A DNA stretch of 48,257 nt, from assembly GCA_035438585.1 (NCBI GenBank), contig DAORIO010000002.1:1-48257 (forward strand), given 5' to 3'. A program made the position numbers and the translations under genes. The notes below the pieces were generated by a model. The model did not search any database, was not told where the DNA came from, and saw only the letters and a list, made by a program, of their open reading frames with translations. Source of the stretch: DAORIO01 sp035438585 (lineage in GTDB: Bacteria; Patescibacteriota; Minisyncoccia; Phycocordibacterales; UBA9973). Shown here in pieces: positions 8,285-15,955 of the stretch (position 1 is the stretch's first letter; every line of letters starts with the position of its first letter).

Positions 8285-9127
8285 ATGAAAAAGTATAAAC
8301 CAACAACACCATCTCGACGTGGGATGATAACAGTAAACTATCGAGGTCAAATTACAACGAATGATCCTCTAAAGTCTTTGACTTATGGAAGAAAGAGGAG
8401 CGTTGGAAGAAACAACCTTGGTCGTGTTACAACTCAACATAAAGGTGGTGGAAATAAGAGACTTTTCAGAGAAATTGATTTCATGTATGACAAGAAAAAT
8501 ATCCCTGCAAAAGTGGAGCACGTTGAATACGATCCAAACAGATCATCTTTTATCGCACGAGTTTTGTATAAGGACGGTGAAAGAAGATACGTGTTGGCTT
8601 CAAAGAATGTAAAAGTAGGAGATACTTTTATTGTCTCAGCTGACGCACCTGTAACTATCGGAAATAGACTTCCTTTGAAGAAAATTCCATCTGGTACTTT
8701 TGTTTACAATATTGAAATTAAGGCAAACGGAGGCGCAAAGCTTGTTCGTTCAGCAGGATCATTCGCTCAAGTTGTAGCAAACGACGCTGGGTATTCTCAA
8801 ATCAAAATGCCATCAACAGAAGTTCGAAAAGTTTCTGAAGAATGCTGGGCAACTATTGGTTCAGTTTCAAACGAAGAACATAAGTTGAAGAATTTTGGTA
8901 AAGCAGGACGCTCACGATGGCTTGGTATCAGACCAACTGTTCGAGGTACTGCCATGAACCCAGTTGACCACCCATACGGTGGAGGAGAAGGACGACAAGG
9001 ACGAGGTCTAAGACGTCCTAAGACACGTCACGGTAAGGTTACTGGAGGACGAAAGACACGAACTCCAAAGAAGTATTCAAACAAGCTTATTGTTACTCGA
9101 AGAGTAAAATCTCGACGAAAGAAATAA
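8285..9127 (+). CDS. rplB: 50S ribosomal protein L2
   Basis: Universal L2, needed for subunit joining and peptidyl-transferase activity. It has 280 residues with the conserved TPSRRGM start, SAGSFAQVVA and the C-terminal GTAMNPVDHPYGGGEG; the usual HPHGGGEG has Tyr at the second His, with the first, functionally important His kept. The S10 transcript stops here at a terminator; the next ribosomal gene, rpsS, has a separate promoter. Confidence 0.98.
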   Translation: MKKYKPTTPSRRGMITVNYRGQITTNDPLKSLTYGRKRSVGRNNLGRVTTQHKGGGNKRLFREIDFMYDKKNIPAKVEHVEYDPNRSSFIARVLYKDGERRYVLASKNVKVGDTFIVSADAPVTIGNRLPLKKIPSGTFVYNIEIKANGGAKLVRSAGSFAQVVANDAGYSQIKMPSTEVRKVSEECWATIGSVSNEEHKLKNFGKAGRSRWLGIRPTVRGTAMNPVDHPYGGGEGRQGRGLRRPKTRHGKVTGGRKTRTPKKYSNKLIVTRRVKSRRKK

Positions 9128-9170
9128 GATCTAGTAGTTTAGAATATAGACAATTAGAAAATAGAAACAA

Positions 9171-9195
9171 AAAACCACCGAAAGGTGGTTTTTTG
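9171..9195 (+). terminator. Terminator after rplB
   Basis: AAAACCACC and GGTGGTTTT close a GAAA tetraloop and run into further T. Confidence 0.92.
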
Positions 9196-9196
9196 T

Positions 9197-9225
9197 TTGA
9201 CACTTTGTTTATGAAAAGGTAAGTT
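9197..9225 (+). promoter_or_regulatory. Promoter of pyrF
   Basis: TTGACA (9197-9202), 17-nt spacer and TAAGTT (9220-9225), directly abutting the rplB terminator. The leader is about 27 nt. Confidence 0.7.
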
Positions 9226-9258
9226 AAGTAAAATTCTAACCTTATAAAACTAATAAAA

Positions 9259-10119
9259 ATGAAAAGAAAATTTCTTGATTTATTAAAAAATACTTCTGAT
9301 TACACACGTGTGTGTGTTGGAATTGATCCACGAATTGGTGCAATTCTTGATAAATACAAACGTTCAGGGCCTACAATTTCAGATGTAAATACCCACGCTG
9401 AAACGCTTGAAGATTTCTCTATTGCTATCATGGAGGAAACTTCAAGTTCTGCTGCTGCCTTTAAATTTAATCTTGCTTTCTTTGAAGCAGTAAAAGATGG
9501 CGAAAGGGCGTTAATTAATATTTTACAGCATGCTAAATCGAATTTTCCTCATGTTGGATTAATTGGTGATTCAAAAAATGCAGATATTGGTAATACTAAC
9601 GAGCTGTACTACGAAAAGATATTTGTGAGGTACGGTTTTGACGCTATGACCACAAATCCGTACATGGGTGAACCTGAAAAATTGAACCAACTGGTTATGG
9701 AAAATGAAAAATTCCTTATCCCGGTTCTGCTTACTTCTAACCCGGAAGCAGCCAAAGTTCAAATGCAAATTTTAAAAGATGGCCGGTTCTTGTATGAGGA
9801 AGTGGGGAGGCAAATATCACAAGAGTGGTTATGTAGGGAGCATTGCGGAGTGGTCATCGGTGCTACTACAAGTAAAGATGAATTTAAAAAGGCATGCAGT
9901 GTTAGCGAAAATCGTTTTGCTCTTGTCCCAGGCGTCGGTGCGCAAGGGGGAAGTTTGCAAATGTGTGTAAAGAATCTTTATGGTCGTCTGTACTTGGTTA
10001 ATTCTTCACGGGAAATTATTTATTCTGATAAACCGGGAATGGCTGCTGAAAAGTTAAGATTGGAAATAAATACTCTGAATACAGCAGAAAAAGAACTCCG
10101 GGCTCAGTCCGTTCATTAA
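9259..10119 (+). CDS. pyrF: Orotidine 5'-phosphate decarboxylase
   Basis: Converts OMP to UMP, the last step of de novo pyrimidine synthesis. The TIM-barrel catalytic motif DSKNADIGNT gives Asp104, Lys106 and Asp109 of the DxKxxD set; VCVGIDPR opens the barrel and FALVPGVGAQGG is the phosphate loop. At 286 residues it belongs with the longer (mycobacterial-type) OMP decarboxylases. It is transcribed alone from its own promoter to its own terminator, inside the S10 ribosomal cluster. No other pyrimidine gene is in the window. Confidence 0.92.
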   Translation: MKRKFLDLLKNTSDYTRVCVGIDPRIGAILDKYKRSGPTISDVNTHAETLEDFSIAIMEETSSSAAAFKFNLAFFEAVKDGERALINILQHAKSNFPHVGLIGDSKNADIGNTNELYYEKIFVRYGFDAMTTNPYMGEPEKLNQLVMENEKFLIPVLLTSNPEAAKVQMQILKDGRFLYEEVGRQISQEWLCREHCGVVIGATTSKDEFKKACSVSENRFALVPGVGAQGGSLQMCVKNLYGRLYLVNSSREIIYSDKPGMAAEKLRLEINTLNTAEKELRAQSVH

Positions 10120-10141
10120 AACAAAAAACAAATTAAAAAAA

Positions 10142-10173
10142 GGGGGGGCACGATTCGTGCTCTCCCTATTTTT
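10142..10173 (+). terminator. Terminator after pyrF
   Basis: A G-rich arm (10142-10152) pairs over 11 bp, with two G-U pairs, with CGTGCTCTCCC (10156-10166) and runs into TATTTTT. Confidence 0.85.
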
Positions 10174-10182
10174 ATGATTCCA

Positions 10183-10216
10183 TCTCCATTTCCTAATGGA
10201 GAAACGGGTAATTTTT
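10183..10216 (+). terminator. Second hairpin with T-run downstream of pyrF
   Basis: TCTCCATT (10183-10190) and AATGGAGA (10195-10202) form an 8-bp stem with a 4-nt loop; a run of six T begins 8 nt later. Backup terminator or leftover; the T-run is further from the stem than usual. Confidence 0.45.
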
Positions 10217-10310
10217 TGGGTTTTTCGGTTCTTTGTATAGGGTAGTTTTTAAAGTATTTTTCCTGTATTAACTATTTGTGGCTAAATATCAACCCCAACT
10301 GATTAATAAT

Positions 10311-10338
10311 TTGACAAGGTATAGCTCTTTCTGATAAT
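10311..10338 (+). promoter_or_regulatory. Promoter of the rpsS-rplE unit
   Basis: TTGACA (10311-10316), 16-nt spacer and GATAAT (10333-10338), restarting transcription of the ribosomal cluster after pyrF. Confidence 0.75.
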
Positions 10339-10345
10339 CTATCCC

Positions 10346-10370
10346 TAGCTCCTTAAGAGAGCTATTTATT
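10346..10370 (+). promoter_or_regulatory. Start-proximal hairpin of the rpsS transcript
   Basis: TAGCTC (10346-10351) and GAGCTA (10359-10364) form a 6-bp stem beginning at about +1, followed by TTTATTTT. Probably protects the RNA 5' end or modulates early elongation; too close to the start to be an ordinary terminator. Confidence 0.5.
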
Positions 10371-10377
10371 TTAGTCT

Positions 10378-10728
10378 ATGACAAGATCAACCAAAAAAGG
10401 ACCTTACGTTGACGAAAGAGTCCTAAAGAAAGTTCTAGGAAAAAACCCTCGAGAAATCGGGGTTATTAAAACATGGTCACGCGCATGTGTAATCAGTCCA
10501 GAAATGGTTGGTTTTACTTTTGGTGTCCACAATGGAAAAAATCATATTGAAGTACTAGCTACAGAGGATATGGTGGGTCACAGACTAGGTGAATTCTCTC
10601 CAACTAAAACATTCAGAAGACACGGAGGTAAAATGCAGAAAGAGCTTGAAGCAAAGGCTAAAGAGTCTGAAATTGCTGCCGCTAAAGCCGCAAAAGCTTC
10701 ATCTTCTGATGATAAGAAGAAGAAATAA
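10378..10728 (+). CDS. rpsS: 30S ribosomal protein S19
   Basis: S19 of the 30S head contacts S13 and the A-site tRNA. TRSTKKGPYVD and the HNGKNHIEV/GHRLGEFSPTKTFRRHG stretch are diagnostic. At 116 residues it exceeds the usual 90-95 because of an Ala/Lys/Glu-rich C-terminal tail. First gene after the promoter at 10311; rplV follows 9 nt on. Confidence 0.97.
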   Translation: MTRSTKKGPYVDERVLKKVLGKNPREIGVIKTWSRACVISPEMVGFTFGVHNGKNHIEVLATEDMVGHRLGEFSPTKTFRRHGGKMQKELEAKAKESEIAAAKAAKASSSDDKKKK

Positions 10729-10737
10729 AAATAATAT

Positions 10738-11190
10738 ATGAACGCAAAGCTTTCAAATCTAAGAATATCTCCAAGAAAAGTCCGCCTAGTTGCGAGTCTT
10801 GTTCAAGGTAAAACTATATCTGACGCAGAGCTTTTGCTTACGTATTTACCAAAAAGATCAAGTGATCCGATTTTGAAACTAATCAAAAGTGCTTATGCAA
10901 ATGCCACAGTAAAGGGTGGAGCAAGTGAAGACGACATGATAATCAAAAGCATTAGAGTAGACCAAGGTCTTACAATGCACCGATTTATGCCACGAGCTTT
11001 TGGGCGTCCTGCTGCAATCAAGAAGCGATCAAGTCATGTTATGTTAACACTTAGTGCAAAGCCTGAAAAAAAAGAAAAAATCAGTAAAACCAAGAAAGAT
11101 ATTCAAAAAAGCACTGCTGAAGCAAAAACTGTAGCAAAAAAATTATCAAAAATTGATAAAGAAGAGCAAACTAAAGAAGAAAATAATTAA
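10738..11190 (+). CDS. rplV: 50S ribosomal protein L22
   Basis: L22 lines the exit tunnel. LRISPRKVRLVASLVQGK and the beta-hairpin loop RFMPRAFGRPAAIKKRSSH are conserved. About 35 Lys/Glu-rich residues extend the C-terminus beyond the usual 110-115, giving 150. Preceded by ATAATAT rather than a Shine-Dalgarno sequence. Confidence 0.97.
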   Translation: MNAKLSNLRISPRKVRLVASLVQGKTISDAELLLTYLPKRSSDPILKLIKSAYANATVKGGASEDDMIIKSIRVDQGLTMHRFMPRAFGRPAAIKKRSSHVMLTLSAKPEKKEKISKTKKDIQKSTAEAKTVAKKLSKIDKEEQTKEENN

Positions 11191-11195
11191 TTTAT

Positions 11196-11858
11196 ATGTC
11201 AAAAATTGTTAACCCATTTGCACATCGTCTACCTATAATTCGTGACTGGAGATCACGCTGGTTTTCTGTAGGTTCAAAATTCAAAGAAAATCTTCGAGGT
11301 GATGTTTTGATCCGTGAATATTTAACAAAGAAACTTAGAAATGCTTATGTTTCTTCTGTTGAAATTGAAAGAAGTCGAAAGCTTGCTCGTATTATTATCA
11401 GAACTTCACGTCCAGGTATCGTTATTGGGCGATCAGGAGAAGGTTCAAAGAAGTTGATGGATGATACAAGAAACTTCATGAAAAAGAACAATATTTCAAT
11501 GCCTGAAGATTTTAAGATTGAAGTAGTTCCAGTTGCAAACCCAGACGCAGATGCAGCAATCGTTGCATATTCAGTTGCTGAAGCGCTAGAAAAAAGAATG
11601 CCTTTTAGAAGAGTTATGAAGCAAACAATCGAAAAAGTTTCAACTGTTCGAGAAGTGCAAGGAGTTAGAATCGTTTTGGGTGGACGTCTTGGTGGGGCTG
11701 AAATTGCTCGAAGTGAAGAATTAAAGAAAGGTTCAATTCCACTTCAAACATTTAGAGCAGATGTTGATTTCGCACGAGAGCGAGCACATCTTCCATACGG
11801 AGATGTTGGAATCAGAGTTTGGATTTACAGAGGACAAAAATTCGATAGTGATAAATAA
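11196..11858 (+). CDS. rpsC: 30S ribosomal protein S3
   Basis: S3 guards the mRNA entry channel. The N-terminal KH domain has RPGIVIGRSGEG and the C-terminal domain has VQGVRIVLGGRLGGAEIARSE (split by normal spacing). The family start VNPFAHRLPIIRDWRSRW is typical, and 220 residues is a standard length. Part of the rpsS-rplE transcript. Confidence 0.98.
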   Translation: MSKIVNPFAHRLPIIRDWRSRWFSVGSKFKENLRGDVLIREYLTKKLRNAYVSSVEIERSRKLARIIIRTSRPGIVIGRSGEGSKKLMDDTRNFMKKNNISMPEDFKIEVVPVANPDADAAIVAYSVAEALEKRMPFRRVMKQTIEKVSTVREVQGVRIVLGGRLGGAEIARSEELKKGSIPLQTFRADVDFARERAHLPYGDVGIRVWIYRGQKFDSDK

Positions 11859-11875
11859 TTTATATAAAAAGGCTT

Positions 11876-12301
11876 ATGTTATTCCCTAAAAAAGTAAAAT
11901 TTAGAAAGTGGCAAACTGCAAGAAGAAATTCTGCTACTTTTGCTCGTCCTGATACAAGAGGAGTAACTTTGTCTTTTGGGCAGTTTGGCTTAAAGGCTGA
12001 AACTCATGCTCGAATGACTTCAAATCAAATCGAAGCAGCCCGAAAAGCAATGGCGCGACAACTTACAAAAACAGGAAGAGTTTGGATTAGAGTTTTTCCA
12101 GATAGGCCTGTAACCGCTAAACCGCCAGAAGTGGGTATGGGAAAAGGTAAGGGAGATTTACAAAAGTATTGTTTTGAGGTAAAACCAGGAAGAATTATTT
12201 TTGAAGTTGACGGGGTTGATGAAAAGATAGCACGAGAGGCCCTAAGAAAAGCTGGAACAAAGCTACCTATTAAAACAAGAGTAATTTCACGAGTGATTTA
12301 A
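11876..12301 (+). CDS. rplP: 50S ribosomal protein L16
   Basis: L16 shapes the A-site tRNA pocket of the 50S. PKKVKFRKWQ, GVTLSFGQFGLKA and RVWIRVFPDRPVTAKPPEVGMGKGKG (spanning about residues 75-100) are conserved; 141 residues is normal. AAAGG precedes the ATG by 2-3 nt, too close for an ordinary ribosome-binding site. Confidence 0.97.
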   Translation: MLFPKKVKFRKWQTARRNSATFARPDTRGVTLSFGQFGLKAETHARMTSNQIEAARKAMARQLTKTGRVWIRVFPDRPVTAKPPEVGMGKGKGDLQKYCFEVKPGRIIFEVDGVDEKIAREALRKAGTKLPIKTRVISRVI

Positions 12302-12302
12302 T

Positions 12303-12491
12303 ATGAAAAAGATAGATTTAAAAACAAAATCAGCACTCGAACTACAAAAGCTTATAAAAGATTCTGAAGTTAGACTTAGAGAAATTGCTTTTAGTACAAG
12401 CGGGGCAGGTGAAAAAAGTTTCGTAGAAAAGAGAAATCTAAAGAAAACAATTGCTAGATCAAAAACACAACTAGCGAGTTTAAATAAATAA
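12303..12491 (+). CDS. rpmC: 50S ribosomal protein L29
   Basis: Short two-helix protein at the tunnel exit. The 62 residues show the conserved SALELQKLIKDSEVRL helix and the RKNLKKTIAR-type second helix (here RNLKKTIARSKTQL). Position between rplP and rpsQ is the conserved one; the gap after rplP is 1 nt. Confidence 0.93.
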   Translation: MKKIDLKTKSALELQKLIKDSEVRLREIAFSTSGAGEKSFVEKRNLKKTIARSKTQLASLNK

Positions 12492-12496
12492 TATTT

Positions 12497-12739
12497 ATGG
12501 AAAATAAAAACAACAAAAGAAGATTGCAGGGAACAGTCGTGTCAAACAAAATGAAAGACACGGTGGTTGTTTCTGTTGTCCGTTTTGTTAAACATCCTAA
12601 ATATCAAAAGTTTATGAAAATAACTAAAAAACTAAAAGCTCACAATCCTGGTAATACAGCCGAGGTGGGGAGTAAGGTTTTTATAGAAGAGTCGAGACCA
12701 ATTTCAAAAGACAAGCATTTTATTGTTGTTAGTGAATAA
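12497..12739 (+). CDS. rpsQ: 30S ribosomal protein S17
   Basis: OB-fold protein binding the 5' domain of 16S rRNA. RRLQGTVVSNKMKDTVVV opens the barrel, HPKYQKFM and KLKAHNP follow, and EESRPISKDKHF closes it. 80 residues, standard length and position. Confidence 0.96.
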   Translation: MENKNNKRRLQGTVVSNKMKDTVVVSVVRFVKHPKYQKFMKITKKLKAHNPGNTAEVGSKVFIEESRPISKDKHFIVVSE

Positions 12740-12745
12740 AATTTT

Positions 12746-13117
12746 ATGATACAAGCAGGAACAGTAGTAAAAATAACAGATAACGGTGGTGGAACAGTCG
12801 GCCAAGTTTTTAAGGTTCTTGGTGGTTCAAAAAGACGTTACGCTGAAATTGGAGATCGAGTTATTATCTCTGTGAAGGTTGCAACACCACGAAAAAACAT
12901 CAAAAAGAAAGATGTTCTTGAAGCTGTTATCGTGCGACAAAGAGAGGCTCTAAGAAGAAAAGATGGCTCTTATATCCGATTTGATGACAATGCTGTTGTG
13001 GTGCTTGAAAAGGGTAAGAAAGAACCAAAAGCTGGGCGTGTTTTCGGTCCAATTCCAAGAGAGCTTGCAGATAAGGGGTATCAAAAGATTATTTCATTAG
13101 CACCTGAAGTTATTTAA
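12746..13117 (+). CDS. rplN: 50S ribosomal protein L14
   Basis: L14 forms an intersubunit bridge and the RsfS docking site. MIQAGTVVKITDNGG, the KKKDVLEAVIVRQ strand, RFDDNAVVV and the end in RVFGPIPRELADKGYQKIISLAPEV are diagnostic. 123 residues, standard. Confidence 0.98.
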   Translation: MIQAGTVVKITDNGGGTVGQVFKVLGGSKRRYAEIGDRVIISVKVATPRKNIKKKDVLEAVIVRQREALRRKDGSYIRFDDNAVVVLEKGKKEPKAGRVFGPIPRELADKGYQKIISLAPEVI

Positions 13118-13121
13118 TTTT

Positions 13122-13421
13122 ATGAAAATCAAGAAAGGAGACAATTGCATAATTATCGCAGGAAATGATAAAGGAAAGACTGGAAAGATCTTGGAGGTTT
13201 TTGTTTCAGCAAACAGGGTTGTTGTTGAAGGTGTAAACGTAAAGAAAAAACACACAAGAGCACGAACTCGAGGTGAAAAAGGTCAAGTTGCAGAATTTCC
13301 TATGCCAATTCATATGTCAAACGTTATGCTTGTTGAAGGAAAAAAGAGAACAAGAATTGGAGCCAAGGTCGTAAATGGTAAAAATGTAAGAATTGCCAAA
13401 AAGTCTGGTAAAGAAATTTAA
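13122..13421 (+). CDS. rplX: 50S ribosomal protein L24
   Basis: Assembly initiator with an N-terminal KOW motif (KGDNCIIIAGNDKGKTGKIL). VEGVNVKKKHTRA and IHMSNVMLV complete the family pattern. 99 residues; the stop TAA ends 1 nt before the rplE ATG. Confidence 0.96.
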   Translation: MKIKKGDNCIIIAGNDKGKTGKILEVFVSANRVVVEGVNVKKKHTRARTRGEKGQVAEFPMPIHMSNVMLVEGKKRTRIGAKVVNGKNVRIAKKSGKEI

Positions 13422-13422
13422 T

Positions 13423-13971
13423 ATGAAATCAATCAAAGAAAAACAAGATAGCTTTTTTAAAGAAGCAAAAGATAAATTTGGATACAAGAACATAATGTCT
13501 TCTCCAAAGCTTTTGAAAGTTGCTGTGTCTGTAGCTACTGGAACTATGATGAAGAAAGACAACAAGAGAAATGATTTTGTCTCTGATCGTTTAGCAAAGA
13601 TAACTGGACAAAAACCAGCTGTTCGTGGGGCTAAAAAATCAGTTGCGTCTTTCAAGGTAAGACAAGGAGACCCAATCGGACTTTTGGTAATACTAAGAGG
13701 AAATAGAATGCAGGATTTCTTGGAGAAACTTATAAATATTGCACTTCCTCGTACAAAAGACTTCCGAGGAATAAACCCGAACTCAGTTGATAACATCGGA
13801 AACATAACTTTTGGAATAAAAGAACACACTATTTTCCCAGAAACATCAGACGAAGATATTAAAGATATTTTTGGAATGGCTATTACAATCGAAACATCAG
13901 CTAAGTCAAAAGAAGAAGCAAAAGAATTTTTGACACACATCGGCCTTCCATTTAAAACAAACACTCAATAA
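13423..13971 (+). CDS. rplE: 50S ribosomal protein L5
   Basis: L5 binds 5S rRNA and contacts the P-site tRNA. The start at 13423 gives MKSIKEKQDSFF and 182 residues. TGQKPAVRGAKKSVASFKVRQG-type core (here KITGQKPAVRGAKKS then VRQGDPIGLLVILRG) and the LPRTKDFRGINPNSVD segment are clear. Last gene of this transcription unit; a terminator follows, so the spc cluster is split here. Confidence 0.97.
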   Translation: MKSIKEKQDSFFKEAKDKFGYKNIMSSPKLLKVAVSVATGTMMKKDNKRNDFVSDRLAKITGQKPAVRGAKKSVASFKVRQGDPIGLLVILRGNRMQDFLEKLINIALPRTKDFRGINPNSVDNIGNITFGIKEHTIFPETSDEDIKDIFGMAITIETSAKSKEEAKEFLTHIGLPFKTNTQ

Positions 13972-14000
13972 AAAATTCCACCATTTGGTGGATTTTTTTA
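13971..14000 (+). terminator. Terminator after rplE
   Basis: TCCACC (13977-13982) and GGTGGA (13987-13992) close an ATTT loop, extended by A/T pairs, and run into seven T. Confidence 0.88.
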
Positions 14001-14025
14001 TAGTTTCGTTGGAAGGGTAAAATAC

Positions 14026-14053
14026 TTGCCAATTTTGTAATTTATTGTATTAT
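14026..14053 (+). promoter_or_regulatory. Promoter of the 87-residue gene
   Basis: TTGCCA (14026-14031), 16-nt spacer and TATTAT (14048-14053). Confidence 0.6.
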
Positions 14054-14079
14054 TGTATTGAAAATAAAACCTTAGTAGC

Positions 14080-14343
14080 ATGAAACGTATGAGATTTTTA
14101 GATGAAGACCTAGAAAAAAGAGCTGGTGTTCTGTTGAAAAGTGGTACCTTTGTTAAACTTAAAAAAATAAAAAAACAAATTTTTGCTTTGTATGAATTGT
14201 ATGGTTATTTCGTTGAGGTTGTTGTGGTGAATAAAGAAGTAAAAAGTATGGAATTTATTCCAAATGATGACACTGAACGACTTGCGAGTTATGTGAAAAC
14301 AAAAGAGTTAAAAGATTTTCTAAAAAGGGAATTGTCTTTTTAA
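14080..14343 (+). CDS. Hypothetical protein (87 aa)
   Basis: Not recognised. The protein begins MKRMRFLDEDLEKRA, has a hydrophobic strand-rich centre (FVEVVVVN) and a lysine-rich C-terminal helix; no signal peptide, membrane span or metal motif. It has its own promoter and a strong terminator, forming an independent module between rplE and purM. The pattern IFALYELYGYFVEVVVV could be a small alpha/beta fold. Being maintained as a separate unit inside a ribosomal cluster suggests a real function, possibly linked to purM, which follows. Confidence 0.7.
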   Translation: MKRMRFLDEDLEKRAGVLLKSGTFVKLKKIKKQIFALYELYGYFVEVVVVNKEVKSMEFIPNDDTERLASYVKTKELKDFLKRELSF

Positions 14344-14346
14344 AAA

Positions 14347-14368
14347 AGCCTCCGCGGAGGCTTTTTTT
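14347..14368 (+). terminator. Terminator after the 87-residue gene
   Basis: AGCCTCC and GGAGGCT form a 7-bp GC-rich stem with a minimal loop, flanked by A6 and T7. Confidence 0.92.
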
Positions 14369-14374
14369 ATTTGT

Positions 14375-14403
14375 TTGACAATACATAGTTAAAATTATAA
14401 AGT
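14375..14403 (+). promoter_or_regulatory. Promoter of purM
   Basis: TTGACA (14375-14380), 17-nt spacer and TAAAGT (14398-14403); the leader is about 20 nt. Confidence 0.65.
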
Positions 14404-14430
14404 CAGGTAAACTTATAAAAAAAATAAAAA

Positions 14431-15591
14431 ATGGAAAATTTAACCTACAAAAAATCGGGTGTCGACTATGACGCCATGGATCCTTTCAAGAAAATGTGTC
14501 AAATTGCAGGACTTGAAACAGCTCAGGCTTTCAAGGTTTCAAGTAATCATATGAGAAATATTCTAATTGAGGAATATGAAAAAAGTCGAGGCGAAAGTGT
14601 TTACCTTCAAAGGTTCGCGGGTGTAGGAGATTTTTTGATTGCTCATGTCCATGAAGGCCTTGGTACAAAAAATCTGGTAGCCGATGCTATGTATAAAATA
14701 GGAGGACACTCTTATTACAATTGTATTGCAAAAGATACCATTGCTATGGGCGCAAACGATATGATTACGTTAGGAGCCTTACCTACGTCAATCGCAATGC
14801 ACCTTTCAGTCGGAAGATCAGATTGGTTTAATGACAAAAGAAGGGTTGGTGATCTTATTGAGGGTTGGAAAAATGGCTGCATTGAATCAGGTGCAATTTG
14901 GGGTTGCGGGGAAACACCCACATTAAAAGATGTTTTGCTACCTGAGGTTGCAGAATTGTCTGTTTCAGTTGTTGGTTTGGTGGAAAAAAGAAAATTATTT
15001 GAAACCTCTAAAATAAAAGACGGTGATGTGATCCTTCTTATTGAGAGTTCGGGTATTCACGCAAATGGTCTTACTTTAGCCAGGAAAATTGCTGGAATGC
15101 TTCCGGATGGATATATGACGCCGATCGATCAACATGGCCAATCATTTGGGGAAGCTCTACTTGAACCAACGGTAATATATGCTCCATTCATCCAAGATTG
15201 GTTGAGTATGGGAGTTGATATTCACTACGCTGTAAATATTACAGGACATGGTTGGAGAAAGCTTATGCGGGCACCACAAAATTTCAGTTACATTATTGAC
15301 AAGCTTCCATGGCAAAATCCGATCTTTGATTTCATAAAAGAAAAAGGAAATGTTACAGAAGAAGAGATGTATGGAAATTACAATATGGGCGCTGGTTTTG
15401 CTGTTTTTCTTTCAGAAAAAGACGCAGATTCTATTATAGAATTTGAGAAGGAAAATCGTTTTTTCCCTAAACATCATGATGGCCGGATTTCTGTTTTTAA
15501 AGCAGGGTATATTGAAAAAAGTGATATCAAGAAAGTGGTTATAAGGCCGAAAAATCTTGAATTCGCAGCTGATACACTTCAGGTTCGTTAA
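14431..15591 (+). CDS. purM: Phosphoribosylformylglycinamidine cyclo-ligase (AIR synthase)
   Basis: ATP-dependent closure of FGAM to AIR in purine synthesis. The start YKKSGVDYDAMDPFK matches the PurM opening, AKDTIAMGANDM is the nucleotide/metal loop, and ESSGIHANGLTLAR and YNMGAGFAVFLS match the C-terminal domain. It is 386 residues, somewhat longer than the usual 340-350. The usual HITGGGL segment reads NITGHGWRKLMRAP, so substrate or activity could have shifted; another AIR-synthase-superfamily function is possible but less likely. Transcribed alone from its own promoter to its own terminator within the spc cluster. Confidence 0.85.
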   Translation: MENLTYKKSGVDYDAMDPFKKMCQIAGLETAQAFKVSSNHMRNILIEEYEKSRGESVYLQRFAGVGDFLIAHVHEGLGTKNLVADAMYKIGGHSYYNCIAKDTIAMGANDMITLGALPTSIAMHLSVGRSDWFNDKRRVGDLIEGWKNGCIESGAIWGCGETPTLKDVLLPEVAELSVSVVGLVEKRKLFETSKIKDGDVILLIESSGIHANGLTLARKIAGMLPDGYMTPIDQHGQSFGEALLEPTVIYAPFIQDWLSMGVDIHYAVNITGHGWRKLMRAPQNFSYIIDKLPWQNPIFDFIKEKGNVTEEEMYGNYNMGAGFAVFLSEKDADSIIEFEKENRFFPKHHDGRISVFKAGYIEKSDIKKVVIRPKNLEFAADTLQVR

Positions 15592-15595
15592 TGTT

Positions 15596-15627
15596 AAAAG
15601 CCAGATAATTTTTGTCTGGCTTTTTTA
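15596..15627 (+). terminator. Terminator after purM
   Basis: AAAAGCCAGA (15596-15605) pairs with TCTGGCTTTT (15615-15624) around a 9-nt loop. Confidence 0.9.
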
Positions 15628-15628
15628 T

Positions 15629-15657
15629 TTGACATCCAAAAGCCCTTTTGGTAGTAT
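15629..15657 (+). promoter_or_regulatory. Promoter of the rpsN-secY unit
   Basis: TTGACA (15629-15634), 17-nt spacer and TAGTAT (15652-15657). It restarts transcription of the spc genes with a leader of about 90 nt. Confidence 0.75.
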
Positions 15658-15663
15658 CTTAGG

Positions 15664-15755
15664 ACTTCAGCAATCCACGGTTCTCCTTGGGTATCCGAGT
15701 TTTCGGACGAAGATATCCAAGAAAGATCGTGTGATATTGCGAAGTATTTATAAAT
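15664..15755 (+). promoter_or_regulatory. Structured leader before rpsN
   Basis: CTTGGGTATC (15686-15695) pairs over 10 bp, one of them G-U, with GATATCCAAG (15712-15721); inside it CGA/TCG closes a small loop. No T-run follows, so it is not a terminator. In other bacteria spc genes are controlled by S8, encoded second in this unit; this leader is a candidate site (inference). Confidence 0.5.
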
Positions 15756-15941
15756 ATGGCAAAAACATCAGTAAAAGTACGCGCTGCGCGTACACCCAAG
15801 TTTTCTACAAGAGCGAAAAATCGCTGTTTTCGATGTGGAAGAGGAAAGGGATATATGAGAGACTTCGGTCTTTGCAGAATTTGCTTTAGAGAGCTTTCAA
15901 ACGAAGGAATGATTCCTGGAGTTAGAAAGTCATCTTGGTAG
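15756..15941 (+). CDS. rpsN: 30S ribosomal protein S14, zinc-binding form
   Basis: Short S14 (61 residues) with the four zinc cysteines at 24, 27, 40 and 43 (CFRC, CRIC). The C-terminus MIPGVRKSSW is the family signature. First gene of the second spc transcript. Confidence 0.96.
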   Translation: MAKTSVKVRAARTPKFSTRAKNRCFRCGRGKGYMRDFGLCRICFRELSNEGMIPGVRKSSW

Positions 15942-15955
15942 CATTTAAAAAAATT

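Noticed and set aside
15557..15889. 110-codon frame over the purM end and the rpsN start
   Set aside because: It crosses a terminator, a promoter and the rpsN coding region in another frame.
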